A stretch of DNA of 41,780 nt from CALGFH01 sp045807325 (GTDB taxonomy: Bacteria > Actinomycetota > CALGFH01). The stretch lies in the NCBI GenBank assembly GCA_045807325.1, contig JBJMHP010000177.1, positions 1 to 41,780 on the forward strand, in the 5' to 3' direction. Within the stretch, counting starts at the first letter, position 1; every line of letters starts with the position of its first letter. Shown here piece after piece: positions 33,782-41,780 of this stretch. Below the pieces are notes generated by a model. It was not told the DNA's origin. It searched no databases and saw only the letters and a list, made by a program, of their open reading frames with translations. The translations under genes and the position numbers were made by a program.

Positions 33782-35253
33782 ATCCTGGAACGCGCCGAGG
33801 GCGCCGCGGCCGACCCGCGGCGGCGCGGCCACCTGCTGTGCGGCCAGGGCGACGCCTGGACCGCGGCCGGCCTGGACCGCCCGGCCACCCGACGCCTACC
33901 TGCGGGCGGCCGCGGCCGCCCGGGAGGCCGGCTCGGCCGAGCTCCTGGCCCGGGCCGCCCTCGGCCTGGGCGGCGCCACCGGCTTCTGGTCGGTCGAGCT
34001 CAACCGGGCCGTCCCCACCGGGCTGCTGGCCGAGGCCCTGGCCGCCCTCGGCCCGGGCGACAGCCCTGCCCGGGCCCGGCTGCTGGCCCGCCTGGCCCGC
34101 TGGCGGGCCGCCGGGTCACGCCTGGGGGCCGAGGAGCAGGACCGGCCGCCCGGCTTCGCCGAGGCGGTGGCCATGGCCCGGCGCCTCGGCGACCCCCGGG
34201 CCCTGGTGGCCGTCCTGGCCGACCAGGAGAACGCCTGGCACGGCGCCCTGCGGCCCGACGGGCCGGGCGCCGCCGTGGCCGCCTCGGCCGAGCTGGACCG
34301 CCTGGCCGCCGACCTCGACGACGAGGACCTGGCCTACCAGGCCAGCCGGGCAAGGGCGGGGGCGCTGCTGACCGCCGGCGACCTGGACGGCGTGGAGCGG
34401 CTGGCCGAGGGGGAGGCCCGGCTGGCCGAGACGGGGGCGCCGCACCACCGGTGGCTGGCCCTGCGCCTGCGCGCCTCCACGGCCATGCTGCGGGGCAACT
34501 TCGCCGACAGCGAGCGGCTGGCCGGTGTCGCCTTCGACCTGGGCCGGCGCCACCTGGGGGGCCCGCGATCCTGGCCCACGGCTCCCAGCTGGTGTTCCTG
34601 CGCTGGCTCCAGGGCCGCCCCGGCGAGGTGAGGCGCTGCTGGAGCGCCTGGGGGCCGAGCAGCCCTGGGCCCGCCGGGTCTGGCCGAGGCTGCTGCCGCT
34701 GGCCTGGGCCGGCCAGGGACGCGACAGCTCGGCCCGCCGGCAGCTGGACGCGGCCATGGCCGGTGGCCTGGGTGACCGGCCCGGCATGGCCGGCGTGGTC
34801 CCCCTGGTCGCGGCCTGCGCCCAGCTCGGCGACGCCGGCGCCGCCGGCCGGCTGGCCGAGCTGCTGGCCCCCTGGGCCGGCCACCACCTGGCCGCCGGCC
34901 ACACCTACCTGGGCGCGGCCGAGCACCACCTCGGGATCCTGGCCGCCACCGCCGGGCGCTGGGAGGACAGCCTTGACCACTTCCGGGTCGCCCTGGCCGC
35001 CCACGACCGCCTGGGGGCGCGTCCCTGGCGGGCCCTCACCGCCCAGGCCTACGCCGGCATGCTCCGCGGCCGCGACCGGCCCGGCGACCGCGCCCGGGCC
35101 GCCGACCTGGACGCCACCGCCCACGCCGGCGCGGCCAGCCTGGGCATGGAGCTGCCGGGATGGGGACGACCGGTCCTCGGCCCCCGGCCGGCCGGGTGGT
35201 CGCGGGCGGTCCCCCTACGACAGGACCGGCCGCTCCCCGGACCCGGCCGGTGA
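33782..35253 (+). pseudogene. Headless, frameshifted AAA/TPR regulator remnant
   Basis: Three frames must be joined to read one protein: ILERAEGAAADPRRRGHLLCGQGDAW (to ~33890), then DAYLRAAAAAREAGSAELLARAALGLGG ... LAGVAFDLGRRHLG (to ~34560), then AILAHGSQLVFLRWLQGRPGEV (to ~34629), then ALLERLGAEQPWARRVWPRLLP and LAATAGRWEDSLDHFRVALAAHDRLGARPW. This matches the C-terminal TPR part of large actinobacterial AAA-ATPase regulators of the LuxR/adenylate-cyclase-associated type. The ATPase half is absent. It meets the divergent LAL remnant at about 33780, and its end overlaps the ndh gene. Confidence 0.7.
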
Positions 35254-36564
35254 CGGGGCCGCCGGCGGCGCCGCCCCGGCCCGGCGGGCCGGCTCGACGG
35301 CCACGATGATGCGGGCGTGGCGATCGTAGGTCAGGTAGCTCCAGATCCAGTTGACCAGCACGGCCAGCCGGCTGCGGAACCCGATGATGTAGGCCAGGTG
35401 CAGCGCCAGCCACATGTACCAGGCGAGCGCGCCCTTGAACCTGGCCCCGTTCGGCAGCTCGGTCACGGCCGCGTTGCGGCCGATGGTGGCCATGGTCCCC
35501 TTGTCCTTGTACACGAACCCGGTCCGGGGCTCGCCCTTGAGCGTCAGCTCGATGTTCTGGGCGGCGTGCCTGGCCTCCTGGATGGCCGGCTGGGCGACCT
35601 GGGGCTGCAGCCCACCCTTGCCGTCGGGCGCCCCGGCGAGGTCGCCGACCACGAACACCTCGGGCCGCCCCGGCACGGTCAGGTCCTCGCCGACCACGAT
35701 CCGGCCCCCGCGGGTCTGCTCGAGGCCGAGGATGTCGGCCAGCGGGTGGGCCCGCACCCCGGCCCCCCAGATCAGCGTCCGGGTCGGGATCACGGTGCCG
35801 TCCTTGAGCACGACCTCGTCCGGGGTGGCCCGCTCCAGCGCCTGCCCGAGGCGCACCTCCACCCCCCGCTTGGCCAGGATGTCCAGGGCGTGCCGACGCG
35901 AGCTGGGGTGGAACGGGGCCAGCAGGTGGTCCATGGCCTCCAGCAGCACCACCCTCGCCTGGTTGATGTCCAGCTCGGGGAAGTCGTGGACCAGCACGTG
36001 CTTGAACAGCTCCTCGAGGGCGCCGGCCATCTCCACCCCGGTGGGCCCGCCGCCGACCACGACCACCGTGAGCGCGCCCTTGGCGATCTCGCTCGGGTCG
36101 TTCTCGGCCAGCTCGAACTGGCGCAGCAGGTGGGCCCGCAGCCGCAGCGCGTCGGGCATGCTCTTGAGCGGGAAGCTGTGCTCCTCGACCCCCGGGATCC
36201 CGAAGGTGGCCGTGGTCGCCCCGGCGGCCAGGATCAGGTAGTCGTAGCCGAAGCTCCCGCCCTCCTCGGTCAGCACCTGCCTGGCGTCGAAGTCCACCCC
36301 CGACACCGTGGCCATGCGCACCGAGGTGCGGCGGTAGCGGCGCACGATGCCCCGCACCGGGTGGGCGATGTCGGCCGGCTGGACCAGGCCGGTGGCCAGC
36401 TGGTACAGCAGCGGCTGGAACAGGTGGTAGTTGTGCTGCTCCAGCAGCGTGACCCGCACCGGCGGTTTGGTCTTGGCGAGCGCCTTGACCGCCTGCAGCC
36501 CGGCGAACCCGGCGCCGACCACGACGACATGCGGCGACCCGTTGCGGTGCCTGAGCTTCGTCAT
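35215..36564 (-). CDS. ndh: Type II NADH dehydrogenase (NAD(P)/FAD-dependent oxidoreductase)
   Basis: 449 residues, ATG with GGAGGG 7 nt upstream. The FAD-binding motif is VVVVGAGFAGLQAVKAL (Gly17-x-Gly19-x-x-Gly22), the NAD-binding motif VVVVGGGPTGVEMAGAL, and later blocks are TLIWGAGVRAHPLA, VFVVGDLAGAPD and QVAQPAIQEARHAA. The C-terminal amphipathic region (AWYMWLALHLAYIIGFRSRL) anchors it to the membrane. NDH-2 transfers electrons from NADH to quinone without pumping protons. Length and motifs are normal. It is divergent from the helical protein gene, across 82 bp. Confidence 0.92.
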   Translation of the reverse strand: MTKLRHRNGSPHVVVVGAGFAGLQAVKALAKTKPPVRVTLLEQHNYHLFQPLLYQLATGLVQPADIAHPVRGIVRRYRRTSVRMATVSGVDFDARQVLTEEGGSFGYDYLILAAGATTATFGIPGVEEHSFPLKSMPDALRLRAHLLRQFELAENDPSEIAKGALTVVVVGGGPTGVEMAGALEELFKHVLVHDFPELDINQARVVLLEAMDHLLAPFHPSSRRHALDILAKRGVEVRLGQALERATPDEVVLKDGTVIPTRTLIWGAGVRAHPLADILGLEQTRGGRIVVGEDLTVPGRPEVFVVGDLAGAPDGKGGLQPQVAQPAIQEARHAAQNIELTLKGEPRTGFVYKDKGTMATIGRNAAVTELPNGARFKGALAWYMWLALHLAYIIGFRSRLAVLVNWIWSYLTYDRHARIIVAVEPARRAGAAPPAAPSPAGSGERPVLS

Positions 36565-36646
36565 CGATCCGCCCTCCCTCGGCCTGATCGTTCAAGCCGA
36601 GTATGCCCGGTATCGTCGTTCCCAGAACAGCGCAGGGGAGGTTGTG

Positions 36647-37147
36647 ATGAGCGGAACAGCAGACGAGGGCTTCGGCGCCCACCCCTTCGCCGAGATCGCC
36701 CGGGCCACCGTGGCCGCCCAGGAGCGGAGCCTTGAGCTCGCCCAGGCCTGGTCGGACTCGCTCCGGGAGCTGGTGGCCGACCAGGCCGAGGGCGGCCGGG
36801 CCGCCCTGGAGGCGCTGACCTCCACCCTGACCGCGACCGAGCGGGCCCTGGCCAGCCAGGAGGAGGCCAACCGGGCCCTGCGCCAGAGCCTGGAGGCCTA
36901 CCGGGAGGTGATCGATCGGGCCAGCGCCACCCAGGAGCGCAGCACCCGCCTCGTCCAGGCCGCCCTGGAGAGCTTCGCCACCACCACCCAGGCGCAGCTG
37001 GAGCTGACCAGGGCCTTCCTGGTCCCCCTGGGCGGCGGCGACCAGTCCGAGGCCTTCGGCAGCCTGGTCCAGGGCTGGAACGACGCCTTCCTGCGGCTGC
37101 TGGAGGCCACGCCGGGCGTCCAGCCGCGACGCCGGCAACGGGACTGA
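36647..37147 (+). CDS. Helical, coiled-coil-like protein of unknown function (phasin-like)
   Basis: 166 residues from ATG at 36647, with GGGGAGG 5 nt upstream; the open frame further upstream lies in ndh and the gap. Nearly the whole protein is predicted helix, with regular Ala/Leu/Glu/Gln spacing (ATVAAQERSLELAQAWSDSL, ALTSTLTATERALASQEEANRAL). The length and the motif of a polar all-helical protein with a repeated Q-E-R-S pattern resemble phasins that coat storage granules, but no PHA gene is near, so this is only a resemblance. The tail is basic (QPRRRQRD). Two TAT-rich boxes upstream (36601-36617) could be promoter elements. Confidence 0.7.
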   Translation: MSGTADEGFGAHPFAEIARATVAAQERSLELAQAWSDSLRELVADQAEGGRAALEALTSTLTATERALASQEEANRALRQSLEAYREVIDRASATQERSTRLVQAALESFATTTQAQLELTRAFLVPLGGGDQSEAFGSLVQGWNDAFLRLLEATPGVQPRRRQRD

Positions 37148-37149
37148 CG

Positions 37150-37866
37150 TCAGCGGCCGGCCGAGCGGGCGGCCAGGCGGGCGGCCACGAACGCCGAGCT
37201 GTTGAGGGCGGCGTGGACCACCGCCGGGGCCACCACGCTGTCGCCGCGGAACCGCAGCCAGGAGAACCCCAGCCCGGCCGCCGCGGTGACCACCACCGAG
37301 GCCAGGACGGCGCCGCCGGTGCGGACCGGGTCGCCGCCCACCGCCGGCCCGGCCGGGCTGCCGGCCAGGGTGTCCAGGGTCGGCAGGACATGGCAGAGGC
37401 CGAACAGGGCCGAGCTGACCACGCTGGCCCGCACCCGGGAGTGGCGCTGCAGGAGCAGGCCGAGCAGGGCCCCGCGGAAGATCGCCTCCTCGGCCACGGC
37501 CGTGCCCAGCGGGATCCGGACCAGGGTGTGGTAGAGGGCGTGGCCGGCGCCCCCGGCCGTGGCCCGCTCGTCCAGGAACCAGCGCCGGGTCGCCGGCATG
37601 GCCGCGCCGAGGGCGACCACGGCCGCGACCGGCGCGGCCGCGGCCAGCCCGACCGCCAGCCCCCGGCCGACCCGGTCGTGGTCCATGCCCAGGTCGCCGG
37701 CCGGCACCCGCCGGAGGCGGGCCGAGGCCAGCGACAGCCCGGCCGCGGCCAGGTTCACGGGCACGTACGCCGGCGACGGCACCGCCCGGTTGATGGCGGC
37801 GTTCCAGGCCACCAGGGCGGCCGCGGCGGCCAGCTCGGCCCCGGCGATCAGCTGGCGCTCGGACAC
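37150..37866 (-). CDS. CPBP-family intramembrane metalloprotease
   Basis: 238 residues, GTG start 3 bp after the stop of the YihY gene, so co-transcribed with it. The ABI/CPBP motifs are visible: VAEEAIFRGALLGLL (Glu126-Glu127 and Arg131), SALFGLCHVLP with a His, and the final VVHAALNSSAF. Several membrane helices surround them. Family members are Rce1-like proteases or bacteriocin-immunity and maturation proteins. The substrate is unknown. Conserved residues are intact, so it is probably active. Confidence 0.88.
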   Translation of the reverse strand: MSERQLIAGAELAAAAALVAWNAAINRAVPSPAYVPVNLAAAGLSLASARLRRVPAGDLGMDHDRVGRGLAVGLAAAAPVAAVVALGAAMPATRRWFLDERATAGGAGHALYHTLVRIPLGTAVAEEAIFRGALLGLLLQRHSRVRASVVSSALFGLCHVLPTLDTLAGSPAGPAVGGDPVRTGGAVLASVVVTAAAGLGFSWLRFRGDSVVAPAVVHAALNSSAFVAARLAARSAGR

Positions 37867-37869
37867 GGG

Positions 37870-38868
37870 TCAGCCCTGCTCGCGGTCGCGGCCGGCCTGG
37901 TCGTCGCCGTCGGCCGCCTCGGGGAGGAAGGTGACCTGGACCCGCTGCTCGGGCCGGCGCTCCTCGGTCCGGGCGAGGGCGGTCAGCACCCGCCGGTCGG
38001 GCTCGGTCAGCGGCGGCTGGAGCAGGCTGCGCGGCCACAGCCGCCGCGCAAGGACCACGTTGATCTCGGCCGCGTACAGCACCAGCTGGGTGGCAAGGTA
38101 CAGCCAGCCGATCAGCACCAGCACCACCGCGAACACCCCGTAGAGCAGGTTGGCCCGCGCCAGCTGGTGGTTGAGCAGCTGCACGCCGACGGTCTGGAGC
38201 ACGCTCCAGCCGAGCGCCCCCACGGCCGCGCCGGGCAGCAGCCAGCGCCAGCGCAGCTTGGTCCCGGTCAGGACCTGGAACATCACCAGCAGCAGGAGGA
38301 AGTTGAGCAGGAACGACCCGGCCAGCAGGTCGACCCGGCCGAGCAGGCCCGGCCCGGCGATGCCCAGCTGGGCCAGGACGGTGGCCGCGACCAGCTCGCC
38401 GGCCACCAGCAGCAGCGCGGCCAGCCCCCGGGCCAGCCGCCACCAGAAGTTGGGCCGCACGCGGCGGGGGACGTTCCAGAGGTCGTTCATGGCGTCCTGG
38501 AAGCTCTGGACGATGCCGAGGCCGCCCCACAGGGTGCCGAGGATGCCGACGACCAGGGCCACGCCCGACCCCTTGATGGTCGAGATGCTCTTCTCGACCT
38601 GGGGCCCGAGCACCGGGAACTGCCGGGCCAGGGTGTCGATCACGCCCTGCTTGAGCTCGGGGTTGTTGGCCAGGGTGTAGCCGAGCACGGTCAGGAAGAC
38701 CAGCGCCAGCGGGAACAGCGACAGGAAGCCGTAGTGGGCCAGCAGGGCGGCCTTCTTGCCCCCCTGGTCGTCGCCGTACTTCTTGAGCACCCCGAAGGGG
38801 AGCCCGAGCACGCTGTGCCGCTGCTGGAACCGGTCGATCGCCCGCAGCAGGCGTTCGATGCGCTTCAC
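37870..38868 (-). CDS. YihY/BrkB-family membrane protein
   Basis: 332 residues, GTG start with GGAGGG 4 nt upstream. Family blocks are KKAALLAHYGFLSLFPLALVFLTVLGY, GVALVVGILGTLWGGLGIVQSFQDAMNDLWNVPRR (in parts), GVFAVVLVLIGWLYLATQLVLYAAEINVVLARR (in parts). Six membrane helices and a polar C-terminal tail of ~50 residues are seen. Once called ribonuclease BN by mistake, the family is of uncertain function, possibly transport or envelope maintenance. It is intact, in contrast to the frameshifted relative at 25902. It forms an operon with the CPBP protease. Confidence 0.92.
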   Translation of the reverse strand: MKRIERLLRAIDRFQQRHSVLGLPFGVLKKYGDDQGGKKAALLAHYGFLSLFPLALVFLTVLGYTLANNPELKQGVIDTLARQFPVLGPQVEKSISTIKGSGVALVVGILGTLWGGLGIVQSFQDAMNDLWNVPRRVRPNFWWRLARGLAALLLVAGELVAATVLAQLGIAGPGLLGRVDLLAGSFLLNFLLLLVMFQVLTGTKLRWRWLLPGAAVGALGWSVLQTVGVQLLNHQLARANLLYGVFAVVLVLIGWLYLATQLVLYAAEINVVLARRLWPRSLLQPPLTEPDRRVLTALARTEERRPEQRVQVTFLPEAADGDDQAGRDREQG

Positions 38869-38966
38869 CCAGCCCTCCGATCGGCCCCTCGGCCAGGGTG
38901 GCAGCAGGACAGGCGCACGGCAACCGGTGTTGAGCCGGCCGTCGGGGCAGGATTAGCCTTCCAGGC

Positions 38967-41177
38967 GTGGCGCCCTCGTTCGAGCTCCAGGAGTCCAAGC
39001 TCCATCCGCCGTGGCCCGGCCGGAGCATGGTGCCGAGGACGTCCCTGCTGGAGCGGCTGCTGGCCGCGCCCGCGCCCCGGCTGCTGTGCGTGGCCGCCCC
39101 GCCCGGGTACGGCAAGACCACCCTGCTGGCCCAGTGGGCCGAGCGCCGCGGCGGCGCCGCCTGGGTGTCGCTGGACCGGCGCGACAACGACCCGGTGGTC
39201 CTGCTCAGCTACCTGGCCGTGGCCCTCGACCGGGTGGAGCCGGTCGACCCGGGGCTGTTCCGCACCCTGGCCTCGCCGGGCGCCGCGTCCGCGGCCAGCC
39301 TGGTCCCGAGGTTCGTGGCCAGCCTGTCGTCCATGGCCCGGCCGGTGGCCGTCGTGCTCGACAACCTCGAGCAGCTGGCCAATCAGGACTGCCTGGACGC
39401 CGTGGCCGAGGTGGCGCTGCGGCTGCCCGACGGGTCGCAGCTGGCCATGGCCTCGCGGGCCAGGCCGGCGCTGCCCGAGGCCCTGACCCGGCCGAACGGC
39501 CTGCTGCTGGAGGTCGGGCCCGACGAGCTGGCCATGGACGGCCAGGAGGCCAGGGCGCTGCTCGAGCACGCCGGCGTCCGGCCCAGCGAGGCCCAGGTCG
39601 CCGAGCTGCTGGAGCGGACCGAGGGCTGGCCGGTGGGCCTGTACCTGGCCTCCTCGGCCGCGGCCGGCCAGGGCCGGCGGACCACCCCCGGGAAGGCGGT
39701 CACCGGCAACGGCCACCCGGCGGCCGCCCCGGCGCCGGCCGGCCTGCTGGACCGGCTCTCGGAGCCGACCGTGACCTTCCTCACCCGCACGGCCGTGCTC
39801 GACCAGCTGTCCGGGCCGCTGTGCGACGCGGTCCTCGGCGTCAGCGGGTCGGACCGGGTGCTGGCGTCGCTGGCCGATTCCGAGCTGCCGCTGGTCGAGG
39901 TGGACCGCCGCAACCGCCGGTACCGCTACCACCAGCTGCTCCGGGAGCTGCTCCTGGCCGAGCTGGAGCGGCGCGAGCCCGAGCGGGTGCCCGAGCTCCA
40001 CCGGCGGGCCGCCGACTGGTACGAGGCCCAGGGCCTGCCCGAGCTGGCCGTCGACCACGGCCAGGCCGCCGGGGACGCCGACCGGGTCGCCCGCCTGGTC
40101 GTCTCCCTGGCCTTCGCCGCCTACGCCGGCGGGCGGGTGGAGACGGTGCGCCGCTGGTTCGGCTGGTTCGAGGACCGGGGCCTGGTCGACCGCCACCCGC
40201 ATCTGGCCGTCCTCGGGGCGCAGCTGGAGGCGCTGGGTGGTGGCGCCGCCGCCGCCGAGCGGTGGGCGGCCGCGGCCGAGCGCGGCCGTTCGGCGGCGCC
40301 ACCCGACGCCACCCTGGACGCCTCCATGGCCCTGCTGCGGACCCTGCTGTGCCACGACGGCATGGCCGGGATGCGGGCCGACGCCGCCACCGCCTGGTCG
40401 GGGCTGGCCCCCGACAGTCCCTGGCGGGCCACGGCGCTGCTCATGGAGGGGATCGGCCACCTGCTGGACGGCCAGCCCGACCTGGCCGAGCCGGTCCTGG
40501 CCCGGGTGGGCGGGGTCGCCGAGCAGCATGGCGCCACGCCCGCGGCCACGGCCGCCCTGGGCGAGCGGGCCATCATCGCCATGGAGCGCCGCCAGTGGGA
40601 GGAGGCCGGCCGGCTGGCCGGGCAGGCCCTGGCCGCCCTGGAGGACGGGCACCTGGAGGGCTATGTCGTCGCCGCCTTCGTGCACGCGGTGGCCGCCCGG
40701 GCGGCGCTGGCCCAGGGCGAGGCCGTCCGGGCCCGCGAGCATCTGGCCCGGGCCGTCCACCTGCGCCCGCTACTCACCTCGGCCATGCCCCACCGCGCCG
40801 TCCAGACCCTGGTCGAGCTGGCCCAGGCGTACCTGGCCCTCGACGACGTGGCCGGGGCCAGGACGGCCCTGCGGCAGGCCGACGAGATCATCCGCCGCCG
40901 CCCCGACCTGGGTGTCCTCCCCGGCCAGGCCGCCGACCTGCGGGCGGCCCTCGACCGGGTCGGGCAGGGCACGCCCGGGGCGTCGTCGCTCACCGCCGCC
41001 GAGCTGCGCCTGCTGCCGCTGCTGTCGACCCATCTCACCCTGCTGGAGATCGGCGAGCGGCTGCACCTGTCCCGCAACACGGTCAAGACCCAGGCCGTCT
41101 CCATCTACCGCAAGCTCGGGGTGTCCTCACGCAGCGAGGCCATGGCCCGGGTCCGGGAGCTGGGCCTGCTCGGCTAG
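38967..41177 (+). CDS. Full-length LAL-type LuxR regulator (MalT-like)
   Basis: 736 residues, GTG start. The N-terminal ATPase has Walker A CVAAPPGYGKTTLLAQW (Lys50) and Walker B VAVVLDNLEQLA. A winged-helix linker with RYRYHQLLRELLLAEL (about 320) is followed by a long TPR-like region. The C-terminus is the LuxR helix-turn-helix LTAAELRLLPLLSTHLTLLEIGERLHLSRNTVKTQAVSIYRKL (in parts). LAL proteins sense a ligand by the TPR part and activate transcription upon ATP binding, often for sugar or secondary-metabolite genes. No target can be named. Compared with it, the regulator at 31970-33780 lacks the ATPase. Confidence 0.92.
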   Translation: MAPSFELQESKLHPPWPGRSMVPRTSLLERLLAAPAPRLLCVAAPPGYGKTTLLAQWAERRGGAAWVSLDRRDNDPVVLLSYLAVALDRVEPVDPGLFRTLASPGAASAASLVPRFVASLSSMARPVAVVLDNLEQLANQDCLDAVAEVALRLPDGSQLAMASRARPALPEALTRPNGLLLEVGPDELAMDGQEARALLEHAGVRPSEAQVAELLERTEGWPVGLYLASSAAAGQGRRTTPGKAVTGNGHPAAAPAPAGLLDRLSEPTVTFLTRTAVLDQLSGPLCDAVLGVSGSDRVLASLADSELPLVEVDRRNRRYRYHQLLRELLLAELERREPERVPELHRRAADWYEAQGLPELAVDHGQAAGDADRVARLVVSLAFAAYAGGRVETVRRWFGWFEDRGLVDRHPHLAVLGAQLEALGGGAAAAERWAAAAERGRSAAPPDATLDASMALLRTLLCHDGMAGMRADAATAWSGLAPDSPWRATALLMEGIGHLLDGQPDLAEPVLARVGGVAEQHGATPAATAALGERAIIAMERRQWEEAGRLAGQALAALEDGHLEGYVVAAFVHAVAARAALAQGEAVRAREHLARAVHLRPLLTSAMPHRAVQTLVELAQAYLALDDVAGARTALRQADEIIRRRPDLGVLPGQAADLRAALDRVGQGTPGASSLTAAELRLLPLLSTHLTLLEIGERLHLSRNTVKTQAVSIYRKLGVSSRSEAMARVRELGLLG

Positions 41178-41203
41178 CCGACCGGCGAATCTGCGGTCGG
41201 AAG

Positions 41204-41527
41204 CTATCGGCCGTCGCCTGAAGGCCGACTCCACGCCGTTGTCTCGCCGTCGGCCGACGGCGGCCGCTGGAGGGCGTCGGCGTAGGTCCGGAGCACGCGG
41301 ACGACCATCGCGAACAGGGGCGTCGGGTCGACGCCCATCTCCGCCGCCCGGTTGGCCTGCGGCAGGACCTCGGTCTTGAGGAAGCCGAGCAGCTGCCGGT
41401 TCAGCTTGGCGCCGATCCCCTCGGCCACCGACATGTGGTCGAGGAACTCGTCCAGGCTCTCGGCGACCTCGGCGGCCAGGAGCTCGGCGTCCAAGCTGGG
41501 ACCAGGGTCGGCATCACCAACGGCCAT
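41204..41527 (-). CDS. Small helical protein of unknown function
   Basis: 107 residues. Mostly helical and acidic in the first half (AELLAAEVAESLDEFLDHMSVAEGIG), with a Leu-rich central helix (LNRQLLGFLKTEVLP) and no membrane segment. I do not recognise the family. The gene converges on the LAL regulator gene (27 bp between the stops) and is divergent from the DUF7144 gene, with a TCATCC-N5-GGGTGA palindrome between, 72 bp from its start. Confidence 0.6.
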   Translation of the reverse strand: MAVGDADPGPSLDAELLAAEVAESLDEFLDHMSVAEGIGAKLNRQLLGFLKTEVLPQANRAAEMGVDPTPLFAMVVRVLRTYADALQRPPSADGETTAWSRPSGDGR

Positions 41528-41598
41528 GGCGTCAGCCTACCCGCCTGCTCCCGAGCTCAAGCAGATCAGGCCCAGGTTCATCCTCACCGGGTGAAAGC

Positions 41599-41615
41599 TC
41601 ATCCCAAAAGGGTGA
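41599..41615. promoter_or_regulatory. 17-bp palindrome TCATCC-N5-GGGTGA (site 6)
   Basis: TCATCC-CAAAA-GGGTGA lies 64 bp before the DUF7144 start and 72 bp before the divergent small gene. An adjacent TCACCGGGTGA (41584-41594) forms a spacer-less half-site pair just upstream. Confidence 0.65.
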
Positions 41616-41678
41616 TGTCGCCGTCCCCGCCGGGTGCCAAGGTGCGGTCGGTCATCCGAAGCAGAGGAGGAATCGGCA

Positions 41679-41780
41679 GTGAGCAACGAGGCATACTCGC
41701 GTGCGGGTCGGCAGACGAGCGGTATGGCGGTCGGGTTCATCCTGTTCGCCGCGATCATGCTGCTCATGGTCGGGGTGTTC
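41679..41780 (+). CDS. DUF7144-family membrane protein (3' end outside window)
   Basis: 34 codons are in the window, from GTG at 41679 with GAGGAGG 8 nt upstream. The sequence MAVGFILFAAIMLLMVGVF after a short polar N-terminus matches the first helix of DUF7144 proteins, small four-helix membrane proteins common in actinobacteria and often found near HdeD-like and stress genes. The function is unknown. A palindromic candidate operator lies 64 bp upstream. Confidence 0.7.
   Translation, partial: MSNEAYSRAGRQTSGMAVGFILFAAIMLLMVGVF

Noticed and set aside
35036..39187. Very long minus-strand open frame (over 1300 codons)
   Set aside because: It is antisense to or out of frame with well-supported genes (ndh, the helical protein, CPBP, YihY, LAL) and has the Arg/Pro/Gly-rich composition of GC-rich shadow frames.

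Overview
The window is very GC-rich (roughly 70-75% over most of its length). It uses GTG starts freely, has strong GGAGG ribosome binding sites, and carries families typical of Actinomycetota: SCO6880-type conjugation proteins, DUF6112-like pilin, an EspI/EccI-like MinD ATPase, CsoR/CopA, LAL-type LuxR regulators, SHOCT and DUF7144 proteins. It looks like a chromosomal segment of a deep-branching, free-living actinobacterium. I saw no rRNA, tRNA or CRISPR array.

Layout. (1) 1-2417: the end of an ACT-domain malic enzyme gene and an overlapping phosphotransferase gene. (2) 2424-13557: a type IV secretion (T4SS) locus. Seven tightly packed minus-strand genes run from a MinD-like ATPase through a pilin-like protein, a VirB8-like protein, a VirB6/TrbL-like protein, an SCO6880-type VirB4 N-half and a VirB4 motor ATPase to a TraG/VirD4-like coupling protein. 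A peptidoglycan hydrolase (lytic transglycosylase plus NlpC/P60) is divergent from them. The VirB4 ATPase is split inside its P-loop by a 467-residue intein with a homing-endonuclease domain. There is no relaxase or integrase in view. (3) 13675-17620: maleylacetate reductase, a Tat-exported lipoprotein ABC solute-binding protein and a GCS2-type carboxylate-amine ligase, closed by a bidirectional terminator. (4) 17666-22600: a secreted subtilase, then a copper module (csoR divergent from copA and a copZ-like chaperone, with a palindromic operator between). (5) 22848-25893: class I fructose-bisphosphate aldolase, PAP2 phosphatase, LURP-one-related protein and a ZIP transporter.

(6) 25902-35253 is a decaying zone. 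It holds a frameshifted BrkB-like gene, a SulP transporter with an internal deletion and several frameshifts, a sulfatase cut off by a complete IS200/IS605 element (intact tnpA and tnpB), an HdeD-family membrane protein, and two regulators that both lost their N-terminal halves and now meet head to head near 33780. (7) 35215-41780: type II NADH dehydrogenase, a helical protein of unknown function, a CPBP protease, an intact YihY/BrkB protein, a full-length LAL regulator, a small unknown protein and the start of a DUF7144 membrane protein.

Two things stand out. One is the intein sitting in the P-loop of the T4SS motor, flanked by a low-GC tract that suggests recent homing. The other is a recurring 17-bp palindrome, TCACCC-N5-GGGTGA. 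It lies in the intergenic regions before the ZIP/LURP, SHOCT/SulP, sulfatase, HdeD and DUF7144 genes, and looks like the operator of an unidentified regulator controlling a stress or envelope regulon.
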